Of a DNA stretch of 62,026 nucleotides, positions 8,164-16,160 are shown piece after piece. The stretch is from SIG603 sp964370115 (GTDB lineage Bacteria; Bacillota; Clostridia; Oscillospirales; Acutalibacteraceae), in the NCBI GenBank assembly GCA_964370115.1, contig CAYJIA010000009.1:1-62026 (forward strand). Direction: 5' to 3'. A model generated the notes under the pieces. The model was not told the origin of the DNA. It was given only the letters and a program-made list of their open reading frames with translations, and searched no databases. The translations under genes and the position numbers were made by a program. Each line of letters begins with the position of its first letter. Position 1 is the stretch's first letter.

Positions 8164-8192
8164 TTGACAAAAATCTATATTTGTTATAAAAT
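8164..8192 (+). promoter_or_regulatory. glnA promoter
   Basis: TTGACA (8164-8169), 17 bp, TAAAAT (8187-8192): the same hexamers and spacing as the glnN promoter. Transcription would start near 8199, leaving a leader of about 130 bases. Confidence 0.8.
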
Positions 8193-8211
8193 AGTACACG
8201 ACAAAAACATA

Positions 8212-8277
8212 TTGGAACAACGACGTTCATCAAGTGGTATTAGGGGATAACTGTATCTTTTAGAAAAGATTTTATTT
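8212..8277 (+). promoter_or_regulatory. glnA leader with two hexaloop hairpins and a terminator
   Basis: Hairpin 1 is GAAC-AACGAC-GTTC (8215-8228), loop A at position 1 and G at position 4. Fourteen bases on, GGGGAT-AACTGT-ATCTTT (8243-8260, partly G-U) forms hairpin 2. Its 3' arm is the 5' arm of ATCTTT-TAGA-AAAGAT (8255-8270), which is followed by TTTATTT, a weak AT-rich terminator. This order (hairpin 1, linker, hairpin 2 overlapping a terminator) is the described architecture of ANTAR antitermination targets. Hairpin 2 deviates in having T at loop position 4, and the terminator is weak. Confidence 0.6.
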
Positions 8278-8328
8278 CATCTGTAACTTGGTGGGCGATT
8301 TATATTTTAATAAGGAGTTTAGTTTATA

Positions 8329-9642
8329 ATGATTGGCAAGAATATACTTAATTTCATTGAGGAAAACGACGTCAAATTTGTCCGTTTAGGCTTTTGTGAC
8401 CCAATGGGAAATCATAAAAATATTTCGATTATGTCAAATGAGCTTGAGCGCGCATTTTCAGACGGCGTATCATTTGATGCAGGCGCAATAAGTGCTTTTT
8501 CAGACGTGTCAAGCTCTGATTTGCTTTTATTCCCCGACGCCTCAACGCTCACACTTTTGCCATGGCGTCCCTACACAAATGCAGTGCTTAGATTTTACTG
8601 CTATATAAAAAATCCCGACATGACACCATTTTTGGGTGATGGGCGATTGATGCTACAAAATGCAATAAACGACCTTGCAGATTTAGGTTTAAACTGTAAA
8701 TTCGGCACAGAGTGCGAGTTTTATCTGTTTAAGACAGACGAAGACGAAATGCCTACGCTTAAAACTATAGACAACGGCGGTTATCTTGACATATCCCCAA
8801 GGGACAAGGGAGAAAATATTAGGCGTGAAATTTGTCTTTGCCTTGAAGAAATGGGCCTAAATCCCGAAAAATCACACCACGAACAAGGGCCTGGACAAAA
8901 CGAAATCGACTTCAAGTTCAGTGACGCCATGACCAGTGCCGACAATATTTTAACATTTAAGTCGGTAGTAAAATCCATAGCAGGTGCAAATGGACTGTTC
9001 GCCTCTTTCATGCCAAAACCTTTTTCTGACAAAAGCGGAAGTGGAATGCATCTTAATATTTCACTTTATAAAGATGGCAAAAATTTATTTTCCGATACAA
9101 AGTCGAAAGATTATAAATATGCCCAGTATTTTATGGCGGGCATTATGGACAAAATCCGTGAGATTACACTATTTTTAAATCCTACCAACAATTCATATGA
9201 GCGTTTAGGTGCTTTTGAGGCACCAAAATATATTTCTTGGTCTCGCGAAAATCGCTCTCAACTTATAAGAGTGCCCGTTGCAGGCAAAAATAGAGAGAGA
9301 ATAGAGCTTCGCTCGCCAGACGCCTCTCTTAACCCTTATGTGGCTTTTTCCTTGATTATTCAGGCAGGCATAGAAGGAATTAAGAAAAAAATGGAACTCC
9401 CCAAAAGCACAGACCTTGATTTATATAACGCCGACAAAAGTGTAACCGAAAAACTTTCAGCTTTGCCTGAAAATCTAGGTGAGGCGATAAAGCTTGCAAA
9501 TGGCAGTAAATTTGTTAAAAAAAATGTTGATAATAATTTACTTAGCAAGTTTATATATTTAAAGGAACGCGAATTTAAAGAGTATACAAAGGCTAAGGAT
9601 AAGGTGGAGTATTACATAAGCGAGTATTTTGATAAATTATAA
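8329..9642 (+). CDS. glnA: Type I glutamine synthetase
   Basis: A 437-residue GSI, the short alpha subtype without the adenylylation-site insertion. Motifs run in the usual order: N-terminal beta-grasp (KFVRLGFCDPMGNHKNISI), GTECEFYLF and EIDFKFSDA (metal/glutamate), GSGMHLNISL (ATP/metal), NNSYERLGAFEAPKYISWSRENRSQLIRVP, and RIELRSPDASLNPYVAFS. The start follows AATAAGGAGT. A strong promoter and an attenuator-like leader precede it, and the ANTAR regulator gene follows after 16 bp, so regulator and target form one unit. The feedback and DNA-binding partner GlnR of bacilli is not seen here. Confidence 0.96.
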   Translation: MIGKNILNFIEENDVKFVRLGFCDPMGNHKNISIMSNELERAFSDGVSFDAGAISAFSDVSSSDLLLFPDASTLTLLPWRPYTNAVLRFYCYIKNPDMTPFLGDGRLMLQNAINDLADLGLNCKFGTECEFYLFKTDEDEMPTLKTIDNGGYLDISPRDKGENIRREICLCLEEMGLNPEKSHHEQGPGQNEIDFKFSDAMTSADNILTFKSVVKSIAGANGLFASFMPKPFSDKSGSGMHLNISLYKDGKNLFSDTKSKDYKYAQYFMAGIMDKIREITLFLNPTNNSYERLGAFEAPKYISWSRENRSQLIRVPVAGKNRERIELRSPDASLNPYVAFSLIIQAGIEGIKKKMELPKSTDLDLYNADKSVTEKLSALPENLGEAIKLANGSKFVKKNVDNNLLSKFIYLKEREFKEYTKAKDKVEYYISEYFDKL

Positions 9643-9658
9643 GGTAAGGTGGTAATTT

Positions 9659-10228
9659 TTGGAGAGCGCATTAATAATTTCTCACTCAGACAGTGGGATT
9701 GATGCTATGACTAAAATCTTAAAACAAATTTCTTGCAAAAAAATTACCACAGTAAAATCATGTGGTCAGGCTAAAAGACTTGTCACAAGCACGGAATTTG
9801 ATTTATTTATTTTTAACTGCCCGATAAACAACGAACTCGGCGACACACTAGCAAAAGAGCTTGCCTCGAGCGGAACTAGCCAAGTTATAATGATAGTAAA
9901 AAATGAAATTTACGACAAAGTTTCTTCATCTGTAGAAGATTTTGGCGTTATGACAATTTCAAAACCTCTTAACAAATCCGCCTTGTGGTCTGTTTTAAAA
10001 CTGGCAAGAGCCACACACAAAAGGCTTAAAAACATGCAGAAAACCAATGTAAAACTCACAAGAAAAATAGAGGATATACGAATTGTCGACAGGGCAAAAC
10101 ATATACTTATCTCTCAACTTAGAATGAGCGAAAACGAGGCTCATAGATTTATTGAGAAAAAGGCAATGGACACTAGAATGTCACGCAGAGAAATAGCAGA
10201 AAACATACTTAAAACTTACGAAAACTGA
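9659..10228 (+). CDS. ANTAR-domain RNA-binding antiterminator with pseudo-receiver
   Basis: The 189-residue protein starts at TTG (ribosome site AAGGTAAGGTGG). Residues 1-115 resemble a response-regulator receiver, but the phospho-acceptor position in FDLFIFNCP is Asn53 and the acidic pocket is poor, so classical Asp phosphorylation is unlikely. A short coiled segment (about 118-135) leads to a C-terminal ANTAR three-helix domain (IVDRAKHILISQLRMSENEAHRFIEKKAMDTRMSRREIAENIL). Family members bind paired hexaloop hairpins and prevent termination. Immediately behind glnA and ahead of pyrG (15 bp). The leaders of glnA, glnN and possibly amt hold fitting hairpins, so I infer that it controls ammonium assimilation. 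The input signal is unknown. Confidence 0.88.
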   Translation: MESALIISHSDSGIDAMTKILKQISCKKITTVKSCGQAKRLVTSTEFDLFIFNCPINNELGDTLAKELASSGTSQVIMIVKNEIYDKVSSSVEDFGVMTISKPLNKSALWSVLKLARATHKRLKNMQKTNVKLTRKIEDIRIVDRAKHILISQLRMSENEAHRFIEKKAMDTRMSRREIAENILKTYEN

Positions 10229-10243
10229 GGAGCGTAAAAAACT

Positions 10244-11842
10244 ATGGAAAAATATATTTTTATTACAGGAGGCGTTGTGTCAGGTCTTGGAAAAGGGATT
10301 AGTGCAGCCGCTTTGGGAAGACTGTTAAAGGAAAGAGGATTTAAAATATCCGCACAAAAACTCGATCCTTATATAAATGTCGACCCAGGAACTATGTCAC
10401 CACTTCAACACGGAGAGGTGTTTGTAACCGAAGACGGCGCAGAAACAGACTTGGACCTTGGACACTATGAGAGATTTATTGACGAAAACCTAAATAAATT
10501 CTCAAACCTCACCTCGGGTAAGGTTTATTATAATGTAATTAACCGCGAGAGAAGCGGTGGATATTTGGGGCAGACCGTACAGGTCATACCTCATATCACA
10601 AACGAAATAAAAGATTTTATATATAAAAGCGCCACTGTAAGCGGTGCCGACATTTTAATTACTGAAATAGGTGGCACCATAGGAGACATAGAAAGCCAGC
10701 CTTTCTTAGAGGCAATAAGACAAGTCTCTCTTGACAAAGGTGCCGAAAACTGCCTGTTTATCCACGTAGCACTCATACCATATCTAAAGGGCTCAAACGA
10801 GCATAAATCAAAACCTGCCCAGCACTCTGTAAAAGAGCTTAGAGGCATTGGTATTTCGCCAAACATAATAATCGCCCGCTCTGACGAGCCTATAAGCGAG
10901 GGAATTAAAGAAAAAATTTCACTGTTTTGTAATGTAAAAAAAGACTGTGTTGTAGAAAATATTACCCTACCCCATCTATATGAAGCACCGCTTATGCTAC
11001 ACGAAAACGGCTTAGACCATGTAGTGTGCCGTGAACTTAATTTAACATCAGAAGCGCCCGACATGTCAAAATGGATAGACATGGTAGAAAAAATGAAGGC
11101 TGTTAAAAATGAAGTTAATATAGCGGTCGTCGGCAAATATATAGAGCTTCACGACGCTTATTTGTCTATAATCGAAAGTCTAAATCATGCGGGAATTTAC
11201 AATAACACCAAAGTAAAAATCAAATGGGTCGACTCCGAAAACGTAACAGAACGCACTGCGCAAGAGCTTTTGTCTGACGTACAAGGCGTGCTTATCCCAG
11301 GTGGTTTTGGCGACAGAGGCATAGAGGGCAAGGTTTTAGCCTGTAAATTTGCAAGAGAAAGTAACATTCCTTTCTTTGGCATTTGTCTTGGTATGCAAAT
11401 CGCAATTATGGAATTTGCCCGAAATGTTTGTAATTTAGAGGGTGCGACATCTCATGAATTTGACGAGTTTGCAACACACAAGGTAATAGACATTATGGAA
11501 GACCAAAAGTCTGTCACAAAAAAAGGTGGAACCATGCGACTTGGTGCATATCCTTGCAAAATTTCCGACGGCACTTTGCTAAAAGAGCTTTACGAAGAAG
11601 ACTTAATACAAGAAAGACATAGACATAGATATGAAGTGAGCAACGATTACAGAAACATCTTTGCCGACCACGGCCTGACAATAAGCGGAACCTCACCAGA
11701 CGGCACACTTGTAGAATGTATAGAGCTCTCAAAAAACGATTTCTTTGTAGCCGTGCAGTTTCACCCTGAATTTAAGAGCAGACCGACAAAACCTCATCCT
11801 ATTTTCTGTGGCTTTGTAAAATCTGCACTTACTAAACTTTGA
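10244..11842 (+). CDS. pyrG: CTP synthase
   Basis: Aminates UTP to CTP with glutamine. The N-terminal synthase domain opens with YIFITGGVVSGLGKGISAA (ATP loop). The C-terminal class I glutaminase has the nucleophile Cys381 in FFGICLGMQ and His/Glu in AVQFHPEFKSRP. The 532-residue length is standard. It lies 15 bp behind the ANTAR gene, so a glutamine-consuming enzyme may share the glnA transcript; CTP synthase is an ordinary housekeeping enzyme and the link could be accidental. No C-rich start for reiterative transcription as in Bacillus pyrG is visible. Confidence 0.97.
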   Translation: MEKYIFITGGVVSGLGKGISAAALGRLLKERGFKISAQKLDPYINVDPGTMSPLQHGEVFVTEDGAETDLDLGHYERFIDENLNKFSNLTSGKVYYNVINRERSGGYLGQTVQVIPHITNEIKDFIYKSATVSGADILITEIGGTIGDIESQPFLEAIRQVSLDKGAENCLFIHVALIPYLKGSNEHKSKPAQHSVKELRGIGISPNIIIARSDEPISEGIKEKISLFCNVKKDCVVENITLPHLYEAPLMLHENGLDHVVCRELNLTSEAPDMSKWIDMVEKMKAVKNEVNIAVVGKYIELHDAYLSIIESLNHAGIYNNTKVKIKWVDSENVTERTAQELLSDVQGVLIPGGFGDRGIEGKVLACKFARESNIPFFGICLGMQIAIMEFARNVCNLEGATSHEFDEFATHKVIDIMEDQKSVTKKGGTMRLGAYPCKISDGTLLKELYEEDLIQERHRHRYEVSNDYRNIFADHGLTISGTSPDGTLVECIELSKNDFFVAVQFHPEFKSRPTKPHPIFCGFVKSALTKL

Positions 11843-11869
11843 GTTTGAGAACAATTTGACATATGACAT

Positions 11870-11903
11870 AAAAAAAGCAAGCCCGTTACAGCTTGCTTTT
11901 TTT
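11870..11903. terminator. pyrG terminator
   Basis: AAAAAAAGCAAGC and GCTTGCTTTTTTT enclose an 8-base loop 28 bp after the pyrG stop. The symmetrical A and T runs allow use from both sides. Confidence 0.88.
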
Positions 11904-11935
11904 ATGCCTAATTTTTTATAAAGGTAAAAAAGAGA

Positions 11936-11978
11936 GGGCTGTCACAAATGATTTTACTCATTTACGACAGCCCCTTTT
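11936..11978. terminator. Terminator of the adhE-kinase unit
   Basis: GGGCTGTC (11936-11943) and GACAGCCC (11966-11973) form the base, extended inside by CAAATGA/TCATTT pairs. T-rich runs flank both ends. It sits 36 bp beyond the stop of the minus-strand kinase gene. Confidence 0.75.
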
Positions 11979-12014
11979 CATTTTAAAACTCTGTTTCGCT
12001 CATTTAAGTTTTAA

Positions 12015-12764
12015 TTATTCATACTCTACAACATTTACCCAGCTATTTAGAAGTTCTCTCTCATTTTCTTTACCTTTTACTAGCTGAGACGCCGCAACTA
12101 TTGGCAGCCATTTTTGAACATATTGTCTTGCTGTATCTGTTTTTTTGCAGAAAATATCAAGATATAAGTTTGCAATTTTCTCTTTGCCGTCAAGGCAGAA
12201 CATTAGATAAGTTCTTGCCGCATCGGCTCCTGCATTACCTTGAGTTGCATGTGCCCAGTCTAAGATAAAGGCTGTGCCGTCTGCTTTAATAACCACGTTA
12301 GAAGGTGTGAAGTCTCCGTGCAAGAGTTTTGTATGTTTTGGCATACTCTCAAGTCTTGTATGAAGTTCATAACGTATTGTGGCATCAAGGCCTGACTCTG
12401 AAATTTTTCTTTGCATTTTATCTTTTAACTTGTTTAAAAGTGGTGATTTTTTCTCGTGTATGCCAAGTTGAACATCTACAAACATTTCGATGTATTCTTC
12501 GACTTTTTGTGGATTTTCTTCCATGAGTTCTCTCATAGTTTTTCCTTGCGCATATTCACTTACTATCGCCCATTTTCCCTCAACTTTTGTTACTTCTAAA
12601 ACATTTGGAATGCTAAGGCCTGTTTCTTCTACCCTTGCAAGGTTTAGTGCCTCATTTAGGATATCTGCCTTTGAATAATCTTCACTAAAAACTTTTATTA
12701 CATTGTTATCTTCTTTATAAATGGTCTTTTTTGATCTTTTTGCAATAATATTATCAAGTTTCAT
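12015..12764 (-). CDS. Aminoglycoside phosphotransferase-fold small-molecule kinase
   Basis: A 249-residue kinase-like protein with the phosphotransferase loop LLHGDFTPSNVVIK (catalytic Asp) and the metal-binding ILDWAHA, plus an N-terminal nucleotide part with the candidate lysine in NNVIKVFSED. It belongs to the APH/choline kinase superfamily, close in feel to the TIGR02172 group; the substrate is unknown and resistance should not be assumed. It lies 14 bp behind adhE on the same strand with ribosome site GGGAGGAAAAGC, so it shares the fermentative operon. Confidence 0.8.
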   Translation of the reverse strand: MKLDNIIAKRSKKTIYKEDNNVIKVFSEDYSKADILNEALNLARVEETGLSIPNVLEVTKVEGKWAIVSEYAQGKTMRELMEENPQKVEEYIEMFVDVQLGIHEKKSPLLNKLKDKMQRKISESGLDATIRYELHTRLESMPKHTKLLHGDFTPSNVVIKADGTAFILDWAHATQGNAGADAARTYLMFCLDGKEKIANLYLDIFCKKTDTARQYVQKWLPIVAASQLVKGKENERELLNSWVNVVEYE

Positions 12765-12778
12765 CAGCTTTTCCTCCC

Positions 12779-15379
12779 TTATTTACCATAGTAGCTTAAT
12801 AGATATAATTCTTTAATATCTTTTAGCAGTGGATATCTTGGGTTTGCACCTGTGCATTGGTCGTCAAATGCATGTTCAACCATTTCGTCAAGGCTTGCCA
12901 AGAAGTCTTCTTCTTTAATGCCATAATCTTTAATAGTCTTTTTGATTCCGACAGCCGCTTTCAAATCTTCTATGGCTTTAATGAATTTCTCAAATGTGTC
13001 TTTGTCATCTTTTCCAACTATGCCAGCAAATTGTGCAAGCTCGACATATCTTTCAAAAGCTTTAGGATATTGATACTGAGAAAGTGTTCCCATTTTTTGT
13101 GGGCTCTCTACTGCATTGTATCTTATGATATTTGTAAGGATAAGCGCATTTGCAACGCCGTGTGGTAGGTGGTGATAAGCACCAAGTTTGTGTGCCATTG
13201 AGTGGTTAAGACCCAAAAACGCATTTGCAAAAGCCATACCGGCAAGCGCTGACGCCTCTGCCATTTTTTCTCTTGCGAAAACATCGCTTCCGTTTTCATA
13301 ACAAGTTGGAAGATACTTAAACACGCTCTTAACAGCTTTTAGTGCAGGTCCATCTGTAAACTCTGATGCAAATACAGAAACATATGCCTCTGTAGCATGT
13401 GTTAAAACGTCGATACCAGAAGCACTTGTAAGTCCTTTTGGTTGGCTCATCATATTATCTGTGTCGATAATAGCCATGTTTGGTAGAAGTTCGTAATCAG
13501 CAAGCGGATATTTTGTGCCTGTTGTTTCGTCTGTGATAACAGCAAAAGGTGTAACCTCTGAACCTGTACCAGATGAAGTTGGTATTGCAATAAAGTATGC
13601 TTTTTCGCCCATTTTAGGGAATTTGTATATTCTTTTTCTAATGTCCATGAAGTCCATAGCCATATTTTCAAAATCTACTTCTGGGTGTTCATATAGTACC
13701 CACATGATTTTTGCAGCATCCATTGGAGAACCACCACCAAATGCTATAATAACATCAGGGTTAAACGCCTCCATAGCCTTAGCACCTGCTCTTGCAGCTG
13801 CCATTGTTGGATCTGGCTCTACATCTGAGAACACTGTGTACATAATGCCCATTTCATCAAGTTTATCTGTTAGTGCTTTTGTATAGCCATTTTGATATAA
13901 GAAAGAGTCAGTTACGATAAACGCTTTCTTTTTAAACAAATCAGTTTTAAGCTCGTCTAAAGCTATAGGCATACAACCTTTTTTAAAGTAAACTTTTTGA
14001 GGTGTTCTAAACCAAAGCATATTCTCTCTCCTCTCGGCTACAGTTTTAATATTTAACAAATGTTTTACACCAACATTTTCAGACACTGAGTTTCCGCCCC
14101 ATGAGCCACAACCCAAAGTCAAAGAAGGAGCTAGTTTAAAGTTAAATAAATCACCGATACCGCCGTGTGCAGATGGAGTGTTTATAACTATACGGCAAGC
14201 TTTCATTGAAAGTGCATGCTTGTCTAGTTTTTCTTTTTCATTTACATTTACATAAAGCGATGCCGTATGTCCATATCCGCCATCTTCTATAAGTTTTGCT
14301 GATTTTTGTAGCGCTTCATCAAAAGTTTTCGCCTTGTACATTGCAAGTACAGGAGAAAGTTTTTCGTGGGCAAACTCTTCTGTTAGTTCAACGCTGTCAA
14401 CTTCACCTATAAGAATTTTTGTATCTTCTGCAACATCAATTCCTGCAAGTTTTGCGATATTATGCGCTGTTTGTCCAACGATTTTTGCATTTAATGCGCC
14501 ATTTATAATAATTGTTTTTCTAACTTTTTCTGTTTCTGCTTTATTTAGGAAATAGCAGTTTCTTTTAATAAACTCGTCTTTAACAGCTTTATATACATCT
14601 GCTAGTGCGATAACTGATTGCTCAGATGCACAAATCATACCATTATCAAAAGTTTTTGACTGAATGATAGAGTTTACTGCCATTCTAACGTCTGCAGTGC
14701 TGTCTATAATTGCAGGCACGTTGCCGGCGCCAACGCCAAGTGCAGGTTTTCCTGATGAATATGCAGCCCTTACCATGCCAGGTCCACCTGTTGCAAGTAT
14801 GGTATCTGTCTCTTTCATAACAAGGTTAGTAAGCTCTAGAGATGGAACATCTATCCATGCGATAATGCCCTCTGGAGCGCCTGCCTCAACAGCTGCCTCT
14901 AAAACAACTTTAGACGCTGCAATTGTACAATTTTTTGCCCTTGGGTGTGGGCTTATGATAATAGCATTTCTTGTTTTTAAGCTTATAAGTGTTTTAAAAA
15001 TCGCAGTTGATGTAGGGTTTGTTGTCGGAATAACCGCACCAATAACACCTATAGGATCTGCAATTTTTCTTATTCCAAAAGCAAGGTCCTCTTCGACAAT
15101 GCCACAGGTTTTTGTATCTTTATACGTATTATAAATATACTCTGATGCATAGTGGTTTTTGATTACCTTATCCTCTACAACACCCATTCCTGTCTCTTCT
15201 ACAGCCATTTTCGCAAGCGGTATTCTTGCCTTGTTTGCTGCAAGTGCTGCTGCCTTAAAAATTTTATCCACTTGTTCTTGTGAGTAATCCGCAAAAATCT
15301 TTTGCGCCTCTCTAACTCTACTTAGAGCCTTGTTAAAACTTTCTACGCCGTCTACAATTTCATAGCTTTTCTTTGACAT
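12779..15379 (-). CDS. adhE: Bifunctional acetaldehyde/alcohol dehydrogenase
   Basis: Reduces acetyl-CoA to acetaldehyde and ethanol, re-oxidising NADH in fermentation. The N-terminal CoA-acylating aldehyde dehydrogenase (about 1-440) has catalytic Cys250 in DNGMICASEQSV. The C-terminal iron alcohol dehydrogenase (about 455-866) has the NAD motif GGGSPMDAAK and metal histidines in LNHSMAHKLGAYHHLPHG. The 866-residue length is typical and the family forms spirosome filaments. A Rex operator overlaps its -10 box, so expression should rise when NADH is high. The kinase gene follows in the same operon. Confidence 0.97.
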   Translation of the reverse strand: MSKKSYEIVDGVESFNKALSRVREAQKIFADYSQEQVDKIFKAAALAANKARIPLAKMAVEETGMGVVEDKVIKNHYASEYIYNTYKDTKTCGIVEEDLAFGIRKIADPIGVIGAVIPTTNPTSTAIFKTLISLKTRNAIIISPHPRAKNCTIAASKVVLEAAVEAGAPEGIIAWIDVPSLELTNLVMKETDTILATGGPGMVRAAYSSGKPALGVGAGNVPAIIDSTADVRMAVNSIIQSKTFDNGMICASEQSVIALADVYKAVKDEFIKRNCYFLNKAETEKVRKTIIINGALNAKIVGQTAHNIAKLAGIDVAEDTKILIGEVDSVELTEEFAHEKLSPVLAMYKAKTFDEALQKSAKLIEDGGYGHTASLYVNVNEKEKLDKHALSMKACRIVINTPSAHGGIGDLFNFKLAPSLTLGCGSWGGNSVSENVGVKHLLNIKTVAERRENMLWFRTPQKVYFKKGCMPIALDELKTDLFKKKAFIVTDSFLYQNGYTKALTDKLDEMGIMYTVFSDVEPDPTMAAARAGAKAMEAFNPDVIIAFGGGSPMDAAKIMWVLYEHPEVDFENMAMDFMDIRKRIYKFPKMGEKAYFIAIPTSSGTGSEVTPFAVITDETTGTKYPLADYELLPNMAIIDTDNMMSQPKGLTSASGIDVLTHATEAYVSVFASEFTDGPALKAVKSVFKYLPTCYENGSDVFAREKMAEASALAGMAFANAFLGLNHSMAHKLGAYHHLPHGVANALILTNIIRYNAVESPQKMGTLSQYQYPKAFERYVELAQFAGIVGKDDKDTFEKFIKAIEDLKAAVGIKKTIKDYGIKEEDFLASLDEMVEHAFDDQCTGANPRYPLLKDIKELYLLSYYGK

Positions 15380-15511
15380 AATCGACCATCTCTCCTTCGT
15401 TTTTCTTTTTTGATTTTACCTTTTAACTGCTGGGAAATAATACTACTTTCATTATACCCCGATTTTCAAAAAAGTAAATTACTTTTTTCAATTTTTTCTC
15501 TAAAAGTAACT

Positions 15512-15529
15512 TTGTTAAAACTTTAACAT
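15512..15529. promoter_or_regulatory. Rex operator of adhE
   Basis: TTGTTAAAACTTTAACAT differs from the Rex consensus TTGTTAA-N4-TTAACAA only at the last base. It overlaps the -10 hexamer of the minus-strand adhE promoter. Rex is an NADH-sensing repressor of fermentation genes in Gram-positive bacteria; no rex gene lies in this window. Confidence 0.85.
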
Positions 15530-15548
15530 ACTCTTGCAAGTTTGTCAA
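15520..15548 (-). promoter_or_regulatory. adhE promoter
   Basis: TTGACA (15548-15543), 17 bp, TAAAGT (15525-15520). A leader of about 130 bases follows. It contains an AT-only palindrome (AAAAAAGTA/TACTTTTTT near 15466-15488) and a second -10-like TATAAT at about 15454-15459, so a second start is possible. Confidence 0.75.
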
Positions 15549-15588
15549 CACTTATTTTTTATTAACTCACAAAAAATTAAATTTTTGC

Positions 15589-15618
15589 TTGACTAACCCC
15601 CGATAATAGCAGTATAAT
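15589..15618 (+). promoter_or_regulatory. Promoter of the small membrane protein gene
   Basis: TTGACT (15589-15594), 18 bp, TATAAT (15613-15618) on the plus strand, divergent from the adhE promoter 40 bp away. Confidence 0.65.
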
Positions 15619-15645
15619 TAAGAAATATTACATTAGGAGATTTAC

Positions 15646-16086
15646 ATGAATATACTTGATATAGCAATAATAATTTTTATTTTTCTTGAAAGCTCTAATA
15701 TTTTGCTACTGTATTTTAAGCCTACTTTCAAGTACGGCAATTCAATGGCACCATTTAAAGCTTATGCAAAACTACAAAAAAGCGAAAAAGACAAACTTTT
15801 TGTAAAGTATCTGACTAATTGGGTCGCAAATACAAAACTAATCTTTATCGCCTTGCTGATTGTGATTTTATTTACAGCAAGCGACTTTACAAAATTTATT
15901 TCACTTATAGTCTTAATAATTACGGTCTCGGCGTATTACATAAGACTACACCCAATAATTAAAAAACTAGACGACATGGACGAAATAGAGCCTAAAGGCT
16001 ATTCAAAAACTTTGATGCTCATGATAAGCGGTTTTATAAGCCTGTTTGTAGTGGCACTTCTTGTTCATTTGCTTATGGTTTATTAA
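15646..16086 (+). CDS. Small four-helix membrane protein, unknown function
   Basis: A 146-residue protein with hydrophobic segments at about 3-22, 62-80, 84-100 and 121-144 and short basic loops. I do not recognise a family or catalytic motif. The start follows TTAGGAGATTTAC. It is transcribed alone from its own promoter, divergent from adhE, and ends at a terminator shared with the convergent sulfatase operon. Divergence from adhE alone is not enough to link it to fermentation. Confidence 0.75.
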   Translation: MNILDIAIIIFIFLESSNILLLYFKPTFKYGNSMAPFKAYAKLQKSEKDKLFVKYLTNWVANTKLIFIALLIVILFTASDFTKFISLIVLIITVSAYYIRLHPIIKKLDDMDEIEPKGYSKTLMLMISGFISLFVVALLVHLLMVY

Positions 16087-16091
16087 TCAAC

Positions 16092-16135
16092 AAAGAGGCT
16101 ATCGCAGTAAAAATTTTACTGTGATAGCCTCTTTT
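16092..16135. terminator. Bidirectional terminator
   Basis: AAAGAGGCTATCGCAGTAAAA pairs with TTTTACTGTGATAGCCTCTTTT, about 20 bp with one G-U. It separates the small membrane protein gene from the convergent sulfatase genes. Confidence 0.85.
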
Positions 16136-16160
16136 GACTTATGATAAAAACCTCACTGCA

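Noticed and set aside
12015..12764. Aminoglycoside resistance gene
   Set aside because: Only the general kinase motifs match; the gene sits in the adhE operon and known resistance enzymes have additional signatures.
14053..14068. LexA-like string TTTAACAAATGTTTTA inside adhE
   Set aside because: It lies deep in the coding region, lacks the outer G/C of the box and is not near a promoter.
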